DNA from: an uncultured Bacteroidales bacterium
GTDB lineage: Bacteria; Bacteroidota; Bacteroidia; Bacteroidales; UBA932
NCBI GenBank assembly: GCA_900316955.1
Contig: ONEX01000006.1
Coordinates: 124,001 to 188,000, forward strand
Direction: 5' to 3'
DNA length: 64,000 bases
Below the pieces are notes generated by a model. That model did no database searches, was not told where the DNA came from, and saw only the letters and a list, made by a program, of their open reading frames with translations. Shown here one piece after another: positions 31,891 through 40,731 of the stretch (its first letter is position 1; every line of letters starts with the position of its first letter). Made by a program: the position numbers and the translations under genes.

Positions 31891-32150
31891 AACGCTGACA
31901 AAACGATCCAAGAGCCGCCCTTGTCCGGGCCCTCTCTTTTGATGACACCTTCGGCTTTCAGTCTAGCAAGATGCTTTTCGACGGCCTTGGGGGTTATGCC
32001 GATGATTTCAGCGAGTTTTCGGGCCGAATAGTTGGGGTGAACTTTGAGCAGTTGGAGGATTTTCTCCCTACTTTTTCAAGTTTTCTTACTACTAATTCCG
32101 GTTTTCTTACTACTTTTGATGCCGGAATAAATGTCGGAATAACCGTCGGA
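31887..32150 (-). pseudogene. Winged-helix tail of an AlbA_2/AAA_4-type ATP-binding protein, fragment
   Basis: The minus-strand frame gives KILQLLKVHPNYSARKLAEI, IGITPKAVEKHLARLKAEGV and IKREGPDKGGSWIVL, the usual C-terminal winged helix of Schlafen-like AlbA_2 proteins. An in-frame TGA (32076-32078) separates it from a Ser/Lys/Gly linker that is itself in frame with the peptide encoded by junction element 9. No ATPase or AlbA_2 domain is present, so only the 3' end survives. Confidence 0.6.
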
Positions 32151-32159
32151 ATAACGAGC

Positions 32160-32295
32160 AGGCTCGACAATTTGTGAAAATAATTCAACCTTCTTGAAAT
32201 CCTCCAGAAGGTTCGAGATTTTACCTGTGTAGTCTACTACTTAAAAATTCTAACTGATTAATTATAAATCGGTTAGCATTTTTCTTTTATCTTTG
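32160..32295. repeat. Array junction element 9 (left class 1)
   Basis: CCAGAAGGTTCGAGATTTTA, core CTAC at 32234-32237, TACTTAAAAA, imperfect hairpin TCTAACTGATTA...ATCGGTTAGCA with T-rich end, similar to the right half of element 6. Minus-strand frame SNLLEDFKKVELF continues into the winged-helix fragment. 32296-32485 shows no gene. Confidence 0.65.
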
Positions 32296-32485
32296 AATCT
32301 GGCTTCTCATTGCTGATTGTACAAGGTGTGTTTTTAGGCAGCAGGCCTTGCACACGATATCGCCAATAGAAGGAATTCCAGACTGGTTTTAGCGTTCAAG
32401 GTGTATCATTTACAATCACACCTTGAACATCGAAAGGGGGAATGATTTTTGCAAAGCCAAACAATCAGATCCAGCCGGGGCATCT

Positions 32486-33517
32486 ATGAAACAAACCATC
32501 ATGACTAAACGTTTCTTTACACTTGTGTTTTTCTTGCTCGTTCCGTTGTCTCTGGTTTTAGCACAAGACCTTCCAGACCTTCCCTCCGAACCAGACAAGA
32601 ATAACACCTACTTTCTGACAAATAACGATGGTTGGGGGCATGTTCCTGCTGGTTGGAAAAAGCAAAAGAAGATACTGAAAAAGGCTTCTGACTCCGACCT
32701 CGAGTCTATGGCCCTCAGCGCCGATATTCCAGCACAACGAGCGATGGCCTTTCACGCATTGGCTTCCAAACGAAGCGAGAAGTGTTACGATATTCTGCTG
32801 GCAAAGTTGAAGGACAAGGACAAATTCTGGCTCGCATCCTATGATGTTTGGTTCACCTCGGATGTTGCCTCCTTTATGCTGGAGGTCGCAGAATCAGACT
32901 CGTTGCTCTTTACCAAGGAGCAAATGCACCGTGTGGACAGTGTGATTGTGTTTAGTTCTGGGTTACATCATCTTGACAAGTCTGGTTCTGCTTACAGGTT
33001 ACGTGACACAGAGGGCGTTCGCGAGGTAATACGTAATCTATATCTTGACGGTGACTCCAACTTGCTGCCGTTGCTGTTTTATTACAAGAACCCCGATGAC
33101 ATCCCTTTGGCGATCGATGCTCTTCGTGAATATAAGGTGGGGCTGGATGAACAGGGGGCTAATAGTAAAGGCCGAGAAGGCAATACCAACTATGCTTTAA
33201 ATGCATTAATGATGTGGAGAGACGAGGCGTTCAAGCCCGTGCTGGAAGAACTACGCAATCATGAGCTCTCACGACGGTACATTGATTACTACAGGGTAAA
33301 AATGTTATTCAAGGTTGTTATGTCCTATGATGATGACTGGGCATACAACTTTATAGAAGACACATTCGAAAGCATGGGCGCCCTAAACAAGTTCTCGTAT
33401 CCCGAAAACCTGTTTAGGGCCTACTATGAGGAAAAGGAGAATCCACGCTTCTTGCCTTTAATTGAAAAGTATGCGAAAAAACCATTTGACTGGGATATTC
33501 AATATGGGGTTGAGTAG
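32486..33517 (+). CDS. Exported HEAT-like helical repeat protein, unknown
   Basis: 343 residues. From MTKRFFTLVFFLLVPLSLVL (ATG 32501, five codons into the ORF) there is a Sec signal peptide; either ATG is possible. The mature protein is alpha-helical with HEAT/Armadillo-like repeats (MALSADIPAQRAMAFHALAS; CYDILLAKLKDK; PVLEELRNHELSRRYIDYYR). These form scaffolds for protein binding. No catalytic motif. It is intact and the largest cargo gene; single gene of cassette 10. Confidence 0.6.
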   Translation: MKQTIMTKRFFTLVFFLLVPLSLVLAQDLPDLPSEPDKNNTYFLTNNDGWGHVPAGWKKQKKILKKASDSDLESMALSADIPAQRAMAFHALASKRSEKCYDILLAKLKDKDKFWLASYDVWFTSDVASFMLEVAESDSLLFTKEQMHRVDSVIVFSSGLHHLDKSGSAYRLRDTEGVREVIRNLYLDGDSNLLPLLFYYKNPDDIPLAIDALREYKVGLDEQGANSKGREGNTNYALNALMMWRDEAFKPVLEELRNHELSRRYIDYYRVKMLFKVVMSYDDDWAYNFIEDTFESMGALNKFSYPENLFRAYYEEKENPRFLPLIEKYAKKPFDWDIQYGVE

Positions 33518-33549
33518 TACCAAGGGGATTTATTCCCTGAATCTAACCT

Positions 33550-33653
33550 AAAACTCGCATGCAGCATTGTTTAGCGCACAAATAGCATCCAAAAGGTTCG
33601 ATAATTTATCATAATAGTCTACTAAACAGGCCAGCCTTAGGGCTGGCTTTTTC
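33550..33653. repeat. Array junction element 10 (left class 2)
   Basis: CCAAAAGGTTCGATAATTTA, core CTAC at 33619-33622, TAAACA, hairpin GGCCAGCC-ttag-GGCTGGC, T-rich run, then inverted TGTTTAG. Minus-strand frame SNLLDAICALNN. Confidence 0.7.
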
Positions 33654-33777
33654 TGTTTAGTAGCGGAGGCTTCGCCTCTTTCACCCCCGCCGCTACGCGG
33701 CTGCCCCCAGGGGCAAGGGGGAAAGGATTTCCCCGCAGGGCTTCGCCCTCCCCCTTCGGTCGGCCTGCGGCCTCCGA
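33654..33777. repeat. GC-rich 124-bp repeat, copy B
   Basis: Near-identical to 29627-29750, again opening with the inverted tRNA 3'-end sequence TGTTTAGTAGCGGAGGC. 33778-34058 after it has no convincing gene, only AT-rich sequence with short direct repeats (AATAATCAAATAG-type). Confidence 0.75.
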
Positions 33778-34058
33778 GTTAGGGTTGGGACCGCTCGTCA
33801 CGCAATCATTTAATAATCAAATAGTTATAAAATCATTGGTTCCGAAGCTGCCAGATAAGAAGCAGGTTTGGCACCGGTCATTTCATAACCATCTAAAATA
33901 AGTGACTTACAATCAGCCAGGTGCCAACCCTAACAGTGAACTTATACCAGGACGAGACGGAGGTCTGCTGAAGAAATCGTCCGTATGTCATTGATTATCA
34001 AAATGCCCCGACAATAGCATCCGCAGACAGTCTCTGATGGCCTGTGAGCAGGAAAGCG

Positions 34059-34613
34059 TCAGCAAGCATTGAACCAGCAGCCGATTTCCTTGATGCGGCC
34101 GTTTTCGTCCAGGGTAAAGTGCCCGTAAACCTCCCACTCTTCCCACCAGTAGTCGTACTGGGACGGATCCTTCTCATTCTGTCGGAGGACAACTCCTTTC
34201 CTGCATTTCATGTTCGGCTTTCGCCCCACCCTCAGGCCACCTTCGAACATGTCGGCAGCGACGAGGAACCGAGGAGACACGATGGTGTAATCGCCCAGAC
34301 AACCATCCTCGAAACATAAAACGTCTCCGCTGTCCAGGGTTACCTCAAAAAGATGAACCCCTTGGCACTCGCCATAGCTTTCTTCGTAAGACTCGACCTT
34401 TCCGAATGTCCATTCGATGCATTCGATGGCGGTTTCGCGCCGTTCCTTCGGCATGCAGATATGCGCCCCCGTCTCCGGATCCCAGTAATTGTCGATGTTG
34501 GCAGGAAGGCCGGTGCTGAACACCTCGCTTCCATACCGGACCTCCCCGACGGACTGCGCCCGCAGGAGAATCGGAACAAGGAAAAGAAGAATGATGAGTC
34601 CTGCGTGCTTCAT
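34059..34613 (-). CDS. Secreted protein of unknown function, cassette 11
   Basis: 184 residues from ATG 34613, signal peptide MKHAGLIILLFLVPILLRAQ. The mature part is beta-rich and Cys-containing (GECQGVHLFEVTLDSGDVLC, FNAC at the end), ending in YGHFTLDENGRIKEIGCWF. No family recognised. A GATATTTG at the complement of 34651-34658 may be its -7 box. It lies opposite to most cargo genes. Confidence 0.6.
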   Translation of the reverse strand: MKHAGLIILLFLVPILLRAQSVGEVRYGSEVFSTGLPANIDNYWDPETGAHICMPKERRETAIECIEWTFGKVESYEESYGECQGVHLFEVTLDSGDVLCFEDGCLGDYTIVSPRFLVAADMFEGGLRVGRKPNMKCRKGVVLRQNEKDPSQYDYWWEEWEVYGHFTLDENGRIKEIGCWFNAC

Positions 34614-34669
34614 GATGAACAACGGAAATTATTATCCACAAGCCACTTAGCAAATATCTTGCCGCAAGC

Positions 34670-34795
34670 CCAGTTATTTTCCTGATTTTCGGCACTTTGA
34701 ATAAATCTTTCGACCGCCTTAAGGTCCTCCAAAAGGTTCGAGATTTTACCTGTGTAGTCGACTAAACAGGCCAGCCTTTGGGCTGGCTTTTTCGT
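34670..34795. repeat. Array junction element 11 (left class 1, variant core CGAC)
   Basis: CCAAAAGGTTCGAGATTTTA, core CGAC (34759-34762) instead of CTAC, TAAACAGG, hairpin GCCAGCC-tttg-GGCTGGC, T run. Minus-strand frame PAQRLACLVDYTGK then SNLLEDLKAVERF. Last element detected; DNA to the right returns to host-like composition. Confidence 0.7.
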
Positions 34796-34862
34796 ATCTG
34801 CCAAGCCCGGAGTTAGCATCCAGGGCCTTGGAGATATGGCGGAATGTAGCTATCTTCGTTCC

Positions 34863-35345
34863 ATGAAGAAACTCGTCATCCGAGAGATACGCCCCGAGGA
34901 GATTCCCCTGCTGAATGACTTCCTGTATGAGGCCATCTTCATTCCGGAAGGGGTGCCGGCGCCGCCCAGGTCCATCATCGAGAATGAGGACCTGCAGGTG
35001 TATGTCCGGGACTTCGGGACGAAGGCCGATGACCGATGCCTGGTGGCTGAGGTCGACGGGAAGGTCGTCGGGGCCGTATGGACACGGGGCATGAATGATT
35101 ATGGCCATATCGCCGACGGCATCCCGTCATTGGCCATCTCCCTCTATAAAGACTACCGCAGCCAAGGCATTGGAACGGAGTTGCTCCGGGAGATGCTTCG
35201 GCTGTTGCGGCGTGACGGATATCCGCAGGTTTCCCTGTCGGTCCAGAAAGCGAATTATGCCTTCCGAATGTATCAGAAGGCAGGATTCGAAGTGATGAAA
35301 GAAACCGAGGAGGAGTATTTGATGGTCTGTACAATTCAGAATTAA
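34863..35345 (+). CDS. GNAT-family N-acetyltransferase
   Basis: 160 residues from ATG 34863 (MKKLVIREIRPEEIPLLNDF). The acetyl-CoA loop is in YKDYRSQGIGTELLREMLR (R-x-x-G-x-G), and QVSLSVQKANYAFRMYQKAG is the usual motif B. The acceptor substrate cannot be read. A TATCTTCG box near 34849 precedes it. It forms a pair with the methyltransferase 8 bp downstream. Composition is host-like, so it is either the last cassette or the chromosomal flank. Confidence 0.85.
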   Translation: MKKLVIREIRPEEIPLLNDFLYEAIFIPEGVPAPPRSIIENEDLQVYVRDFGTKADDRCLVAEVDGKVVGAVWTRGMNDYGHIADGIPSLAISLYKDYRSQGIGTELLREMLRLLRRDGYPQVSLSVQKANYAFRMYQKAGFEVMKETEEEYLMVCTIQN

Positions 35346-35353
35346 AAACAACT

Positions 35354-36028
35354 ATGGACAAGGATAAACTCTTCCTGCAAGCCCTCGGCAAGTTCCTGCT
35401 CGGGGTTGTCGTCATCGGCCTGCTGCTCTTCCTGCCGGCGGGGTCGCTTCGGTATTGGCAAGGTTGGCTGTTGATGGGCATTCTGTTTGTGCCGATGTTC
35501 TGCGCCGGCCTCGTCATGATGGCGAAGAATCCGGAACTGCTTCGCAAGCGGCTGAATGCCAAAGAAGGAGAGAAGGAGCAGCGGACGGTCGTGAAACTCA
35601 GCGGTATCCTGTTTGTCGCCGCGTTCGTTGTGGCGGGCCTCAACTGGCGCTTTGGCTGGTGCGTGCTGCCGGACTGGGCCGTTTGGGTATCGGCAGGACT
35701 GTTCCTGGTCTGCTACCTGCTCTACGCGGAGGTTCTGCGGGAGAACACCTACCTGTCCCGGACCATCGAGGTGCAGGAGAATCAGAAGGTCATCGACACG
35801 GGACTTTACGGAGTCGTCCGGCATCCGATGTACATGGCCACGACCGTCCTGTTCCTGGCCATGCCGCTGGTGCTGGCCTCTCCCCTCTCATTCCTCATCA
35901 TGTTGCTCTACATTCCGCTGATCGCCAAACGGATCAAGAATGAAGAGATGGTCCTGGAAGAAGGGCTGAAGGGTTACAAGGAGTACAAGCGGAAGGTGAG
36001 ATACAAAGTGATCCCTTACGTGTGGTAA
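35354..36028 (+). CDS. Isoprenylcysteine carboxyl methyltransferase-like membrane protein
   Basis: 224 residues, about five hydrophobic helices. The C-terminal half has YLSRTIEVQENQKVIDTGLY, GVVRHPMYMA and EEMVLEEGLKGYKEYKRKV, the R-H-P-x-Y and E-E signatures of the ICMT/phospholipid-methyltransferase fold that binds SAM in the membrane. In bacteria substrates are mostly unknown. It is co-directional and closely spaced with the GNAT gene. Confidence 0.82.
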   Translation: MDKDKLFLQALGKFLLGVVVIGLLLFLPAGSLRYWQGWLLMGILFVPMFCAGLVMMAKNPELLRKRLNAKEGEKEQRTVVKLSGILFVAAFVVAGLNWRFGWCVLPDWAVWVSAGLFLVCYLLYAEVLRENTYLSRTIEVQENQKVIDTGLYGVVRHPMYMATTVLFLAMPLVLASPLSFLIMLLYIPLIAKRIKNEEMVLEEGLKGYKEYKRKVRYKVIPYVW

Positions 36029-36058
36029 ATCCCCCTATAAACGGGCAAGCCGTGAGAT

Positions 36059-36487
36059 CTACAGCAGCCGGGAGAGGTCTTTCTCCTCGATGACGCTGAG
36101 GCCGTTGGAGGCGATGACCTCCGCGGCCTTTTCGGCATTGTCCGTGCGGAAGATGAGGACGCCCTTTCCGTTCAGCAGGAAGGAGTACAGGTAGGAGATG
36201 CTGATTCCTTCGCTGGCGAAGATCTCGATGGCGTCGGCGGCCTTGCCGGGACGGTCGTCGAGCTCGACGGCGAACACTTCGCAGAGCGACACGGCGACAC
36301 CGGCTTCCTTGAGGACGCGGCAAGCCTTCTCAGGCTCGGAGCAGATGATGCGGAAGATGCCGAAGTCGGCGGTGTCGGCGATGGTGGAGGCGATCAGCTG
36401 GATATTCTCCTGCTTGAGCAGCTGGAGCACCCGGACGAGGGCGCCGGACTTGTTCTCGATGAAGACGGATAGTTGATGGACGGTCAT
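36059..36487 (-). CDS. Tandem ACT-domain protein
   Basis: 142 residues: two ACT repeats (MTVHQLSVFIENKSGALVRV and VFAVELDDRPGKAADAIEIF). Such stand-alone ACT proteins follow paaK-type ligases in Bacteroidales and probably sense an amino acid. It is 15 bp after the ligase and shares its promoter. Confidence 0.85.
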   Translation of the reverse strand: MTVHQLSVFIENKSGALVRVLQLLKQENIQLIASTIADTADFGIFRIICSEPEKACRVLKEAGVAVSLCEVFAVELDDRPGKAADAIEIFASEGISISYLYSFLLNGKGVLIFRTDNAEKAAEVIASNGLSVIEEKDLSRLL

Positions 36488-36502
36488 GGTTATGCGGCTG
36501 TT

Positions 36503-37810
36503 TTAGTATTTCTTTCTGGTGTCGACGACCCGGACGGCCTTGCCCTCGCTCTTGGGAAGGGTGTTCTTGGGTACGAGGCGGACCCGGGGCGTAATGAGAA
36601 TCTCGTCGCGGAGCTGGCGGGTGATCTCCCGGGTGAGCGCCTGGAGCTTGCTGTAGTCGTCAATGAAGAGGTCTTTCATCTCCACGTCGACGGTCATGGC
36701 GTCGTTGTCGTCCACGGTCTCGAGCGTGATGAGGTAGTCGGAGGCGAGCTCCTGGAACTGCATCAGGATGGTCTCGATCTGGATCGGGAAGATGTTGACG
36801 CCCTTGAGGATGATCATGTCGTCGCTGCGGCCCTTCATGCGGTCGAGGCGGAGGTGATGGCGCCCGCAGGCGCACTCGCCCGGCAGGATGCGGGTGAGGT
36901 CGCGCGTCCGGTAGCGGAGCAGCGGCATCGCCTCGCGCTTGAGGGTCGTGAGTACGAGTTCGCCCACCTCGCCGTCCGGCACGGGCTCGAGGGTGTCGGG
37001 ATCGACGATCTCGACGATGTAGTAGTCCTCCCAGATGTGCATGCCGTTCTGCTCGGGGCACTCGAAGGCGACGCCGGGGCCACACATCTCCGACATGCCG
37101 AAGGAGTTGTAGGCCTTGACGCCGAGCATGTTCTCGATGCGCTTGCGCGTGTCCTCGGAGTGCGGCTCAGCGCCGATCACGAGGGTGCGGAGCTTGGTGT
37201 CCTTGCGCGGGTCGATGCCCTTCTCGCACATCACCTCATACAGACGTGCGGCATAGGAAGGGATGGCGTGCACGACGGTGGTGCCGAAGTCCGTGAAGAA
37301 CTTGAGCTGGCGCAGGGTGTTGCCGGCGGCGGCGGGGACGGTGAGCATGCCGACCTTCTCGGCGCCGTACTGGAAGCCGAGGCCGCCGGTGAACATCCCG
37401 TAGCCGGAGGTGTTCTGGAACACGTCCTCCGGACGGCAGCCCACCATCCACAGGCAGCGGGCGACAGCGTTGGCCCATTCTTCCAGGTCCTTCTGCGTAT
37501 GCAGGATGACGGTGGGATTTCCGGTGGTACCGCTGGAGGAATGCAGGCGGACGCACTGGTCAAGCGGAACCGCGGCCATGCCGAAAGGATAGGTTTCGCG
37601 GAGGTCCTGTTTGGTGGTGAACGGAATCTTCTTGAGGTCATCGAGCGTCCGGATATCCGCAGGGGTCAGTCCGGCCTGGCGGAAACGCTCCCGGTAGAAA
37701 GGCGAATCCATGCAGTGCTTGACCGTGGCTTTCAGCCGCTCCAGCTGGTAAGCCTCTATTTCTGAACGGGAGAACGCCTCCTCCGGATTGAAGAACTTCT
37801 GGTAAGACAT
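36503..37810 (-). CDS. paaK: Phenylacetate-CoA ligase family enzyme
   Basis: 435 residues. AMP-binding signature LHSSSGTTGNPTVILHT, then YNSFGMSEMCGPGVAFEC, RYRTRDLT and the C-terminal RSDDMIILKGVNIFP. It adenylates and thioesterifies an aryl acid, typically phenylacetate or indoleacetate. In Bacteroidales these genes sit with indolepyruvate:ferredoxin oxidoreductase and ACT genes and serve aromatic amino acid turnover; only the ACT partner is in view. Promoter at 37855-37862. Confidence 0.87.
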   Translation of the reverse strand: MSYQKFFNPEEAFSRSEIEAYQLERLKATVKHCMDSPFYRERFRQAGLTPADIRTLDDLKKIPFTTKQDLRETYPFGMAAVPLDQCVRLHSSSGTTGNPTVILHTQKDLEEWANAVARCLWMVGCRPEDVFQNTSGYGMFTGGLGFQYGAEKVGMLTVPAAAGNTLRQLKFFTDFGTTVVHAIPSYAARLYEVMCEKGIDPRKDTKLRTLVIGAEPHSEDTRKRIENMLGVKAYNSFGMSEMCGPGVAFECPEQNGMHIWEDYYIVEIVDPDTLEPVPDGEVGELVLTTLKREAMPLLRYRTRDLTRILPGECACGRHHLRLDRMKGRSDDMIILKGVNIFPIQIETILMQFQELASDYLITLETVDDNDAMTVDVEMKDLFIDDYSKLQALTREITRQLRDEILITPRVRLVPKNTLPKSEGKAVRVVDTRKKY

Positions 37811-37854
37811 AACGAGGGTCTATGGTTTATAATCGGTTGTCCCATTGGGCTTCG

Positions 37855-37862
37855 CAAAGATA
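37855..37862 (-). promoter_or_regulatory. -7 box for paaK-ACT
   Basis: TATCTTTG on the minus strand, about 45 bp before the paaK ATG. Confidence 0.6.
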
Positions 37863-37897
37863 ATTAAAAAAGTTAAAAACAGCTTGACAAAAATGAT

Positions 37898-37905
37898 TAC
37901 ATTTG
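37898..37905 (+). promoter_or_regulatory. -7 box for the GH54 gene
   Basis: TACATTTG, 31 bp before the ATG at 37937. Confidence 0.5.
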
Positions 37906-37936
37906 TTCCCAGGTCCAGAACATTTTTCCTGAAACG

Positions 37937-40423
37937 ATGAAAAAGATCCTCTTCTCCACCGCTGCCTGCCTCGTGCTTCTCGGGGCGGTCCTCGCCTGCA
38001 GCCGCCTCGCCGGATTCCGGGAAGGCCCCTGTGACATCTACCGCAAAGGCGGTACGCCCTGCGTGACGGCCCACAGCACCACGCGTCTGCTCTATTCCAA
38101 GTACGGCGGCCCGCTGTATCAAGTGGTCCGCGAAAGCGACGGCGCGACGCTGGACATCTATGCCGGGAAGAACGGCATCGCCGACGCCGCGGCGCAGGAT
38201 GCCTTCTGCAAAGGCACCGTGTGCTACATCTCGGTGATCTACGACCAGTCCGGGATGGGCAACGACCTGCTGCCGGCGCCTCCGGGAACGTTCCAGGGCC
38301 CGGACAAGGGCGGTTTCAACACCCGCTCCATCGCCGACATGGCCCCCGCCCTCGTCGGCGGGCAGAAGGTCTATGGCGCCTATGTGATGCCCGGCATGGG
38401 CTACCGCTGCAACGACGCCCGCGGCCTGGCCGTGGACGACGAGCCGGAAGGGATGTACTATGTCATCGACGGAAACCATTACGACAGCGGCTGCTGCTTC
38501 GACTACGGCAATTCCTCCACCAACGGCCGCGCCGTGGGCACCGGCACGATGGAAACCACCTATTATGGCACTTCCACCGCCTGGGGCCGCGGCAACGGGG
38601 AGGGCCCCTGGATCATGTCCGACATGGAAGCCGGCCTGTTCTCGGGCTATGACCCCAAGCAGAACGACGTCCCGTCCATCACCGACTGGCGCTTCGTGTC
38701 CGTCTTCGTGAACGGCGGCGGCGGAAACCAATGGGACCTCCGCGGCGCCGACGCCTCCTGCGACACCCTGACCGTCTTCTACAGCGGTCCTCGTCCCCAC
38801 AGCAAGGAAGGGAAAGACACCTATTACCCGATGCACAAGAAAGGCGGCATGCTGATGGGCAACGGCGGCGACAACGGAAACGGTTCCGCCGGCACGTTCT
38901 TCGAGGGCGTCATGACCGTCGGCTATCCCACCGAGGAGGCCATCGCCGCCGTGCAGAAGAACATCGCCCGGGCCGGATACGGCGCCTATCCGCTGAGCCT
39001 TTCCCGCATCACCACCTTCACTCCCGGCGGGAGCGCCCAGGTGGGCGTTTTCTTCGAAAATACGCTGGGCAAGCCCGTCAAGGGCCTGTCGATCCAGGCT
39101 TCCCTCCCGAAAGGCTGGACCATCTCGGAAGGAGAATCCCTTCCCGCGTCGATCGCTCCCGGCGAGCGCGTGACGGCGATGTTCACCCTGACGGCGCCGG
39201 AAGGCCGTTCGGCCGGATGGGCCGGTTTCTCCGCGGCCTGGAAGGGCGGCGAGCTCGCCATCGGCAGCCGCATCCGCAGCGCCGAGGCCGTCAAGGTCAA
39301 TGAACTCGCCCTGGCCGGCGAGGGCCTCGACCCGTTCGTCGAACTGTACAACGCCGGTTCCGCGGAGGCCGACCTTTCCGGCCTCGAGCTCGTCGTGCGC
39401 CGCAGCGGCCAGGCTTCCGTCCGCGCCCTGACGCTGCCGGAAGGCACCCGGCTCGCCGCCGGCGGCTTCCTGCTGCTGAAGCAGGCCCCGGAAGCCGTCC
39501 CCGCCCCGACGACGGTTTTCATCCCCGTCTCCACCGGGCCCATCCTCACCTTCCCGGCGGGGACGGACGTCCTCCCGGCCACATCCGTCGACGGCATCGC
39601 GGCCGGGCAGAAGCTCGGCATCGGCCTGGGCGGCAACTATGAACTCGTCACGGTGACCGAGGTGGGAACGCCCGCCACGCAAACCAACCTGGCCAAGCCG
39701 GCGAAGGCCGGCGACCATACGCTCTTCCTCGACACGAGCGCGGACCTGGTTCCGGGTCAGGAACTTACCGTCGATACCGGCGACCGCAAGGAAACCGCCG
39801 TCGTCAAGCAAGTGCTGGTCTCGGCGCGGAAACGCATCCGCCGGTTCGGCGAACCGATGCCGCCCACCCCGCCCGAACTGGGACAGGTTGAACTGACCGC
39901 CCCGCTGCAGAAAGATCATGCGGAAAGCGTGGACGTCTCCAGTACGGGAACGGGCGTCCGCTTCACCCCTGCCACCCGCTACGCCCACGAAAGCGGCGAC
40001 GCGCTGCAGCCTTTCACCGACGAGCCGGAAGGGCTGTATGCTACTGGAAAGCCTGATATCGGCCTATCCTATCGGTATGCGCTCTCCCCTGCCGCCGGCT
40101 CCGTCGCCCTGGTCGATTCCGCCTCCGGCGTCGTCCTGGACGCCGTCGTATACGGTTCGCAGCAGAGCAACTCCAGCGCCAACGGGACGATCGCCAGCCC
40201 CGAGCTGGCCACGTTGGAGGGGGACCAGCAAGGCGGAGGCTGCATCGCGGTCGTGCCCCGGGCGCTGTCGCCCTTCCAGCTGGCCCGGATGCCCAAGGGC
40301 ACCGTTCCGCCGCCGGTATGCATCATCCGCTGGCCCGACGGAACCGATGCCGATGCACTTTGCACCGACTTCCGCCAGACAACGGCTCCCACGCCGGGAG
40401 CGCCGAATCAGGATATCCGCTAG
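37937..40423 (+). CDS. GH54-type alpha-L-arabinofuranosidase lipoprotein with NEW3-like and lamin-tail-like domains
   Basis: 828 residues. [20 protein letters not shown] then C is a lipoprotein signal. Residues ~30-350 carry the GH54 catalytic domain: [61 protein letters not shown]. It is followed by a NEW3-like beta domain ([20 protein letters not shown]...) and a lamin-tail-like domain ([20 protein letters not shown]). It likely releases arabinofuranose from arabinans or arabinoxylan at the cell surface. Domain boundaries are approximate. Confidence 0.85.
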   Translation: MKKILFSTAACLVLLGAVLACSRLAGFREGPCDIYRKGGTPCVTAHSTTRLLYSKYGGPLYQVVRESDGATLDIYAGKNGIADAAAQDAFCKGTVCYISVIYDQSGMGNDLLPAPPGTFQGPDKGGFNTRSIADMAPALVGGQKVYGAYVMPGMGYRCNDARGLAVDDEPEGMYYVIDGNHYDSGCCFDYGNSSTNGRAVGTGTMETTYYGTSTAWGRGNGEGPWIMSDMEAGLFSGYDPKQNDVPSITDWRFVSVFVNGGGGNQWDLRGADASCDTLTVFYSGPRPHSKEGKDTYYPMHKKGGMLMGNGGDNGNGSAGTFFEGVMTVGYPTEEAIAAVQKNIARAGYGAYPLSLSRITTFTPGGSAQVGVFFENTLGKPVKGLSIQASLPKGWTISEGESLPASIAPGERVTAMFTLTAPEGRSAGWAGFSAAWKGGELAIGSRIRSAEAVKVNELALAGEGLDPFVELYNAGSAEADLSGLELVVRRSGQASVRALTLPEGTRLAAGGFLLLKQAPEAVPAPTTVFIPVSTGPILTFPAGTDVLPATSVDGIAAGQKLGIGLGGNYELVTVTEVGTPATQTNLAKPAKAGDHTLFLDTSADLVPGQELTVDTGDRKETAVVKQVLVSARKRIRRFGEPMPPTPPELGQVELTAPLQKDHAESVDVSSTGTGVRFTPATRYAHESGDALQPFTDEPEGLYATGKPDIGLSYRYALSPAAGSVALVDSASGVVLDAVVYGSQQSNSSANGTIASPELATLEGDQQGGGCIAVVPRALSPFQLARMPKGTVPPPVCIIRWPDGTDADALCTDFRQTTAPTPGAPNQDIR

Positions 40424-40659
40424 AGGAGTTCTTCGATCTCGTCTTCCAGTTCGTCCGGGGTGACCACCGGCTCGAACCGGGCGACGACGCGGCCCTTGCG
40501 GTCCACGAGGAACTTCGTGAAGTTCCACTTGATGTCCGGGTTGGACGCATACTCAGGATCGTTCCGGGAGAGCATCCCGTCCATGAACTTGCCCGTGTCG
40601 CTGTCCCCGAAGCAGGCGATGGCGCAGACAGCGGCCAGGAGGGTAAGTATCTTCTTCAT
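40420..40659 (-). pseudogene. Glutathione peroxidase remnant: signal peptide joined to GPx C-terminus
   Basis: 79 codons. [20 protein letters not shown] is followed almost at once by [20 protein letters not shown] and [20 protein letters not shown], the unmistakable C-terminal quarter of glutathione peroxidase (W-N-F-T-K-F). The catalytic Cys/Sec, Gln and the first ~110 residues are missing. It is therefore an internally deleted gene, or a tiny exported protein re-using the tail. Convergent with GH54 (4-bp overlap). Confidence 0.7.
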
Positions 40660-40692
40660 GGATGCGAAGTTACGCAGAATTCGCCGAGGATA

Positions 40693-40713
40693 CAAAGATT
40701 TTCCGTATCTTTG
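40693..40713. promoter_or_regulatory. Divergent -7 boxes
   Basis: AATCTTTG on the minus strand (complement of 40693-40700) faces the GPx remnant; TATCTTTG on the plus strand (40706-40713) faces the HD hydrolase. Confidence 0.55.
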
Positions 40714-40731
40714 GGAAAGAAAACCTGAGCT

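Noticed and set aside
34746-35108. 120-codon minus-strand ORF opposite the GNAT gene
   Set aside because: Shadow of the acetyltransferase; His/Pro/Arg-rich composition.
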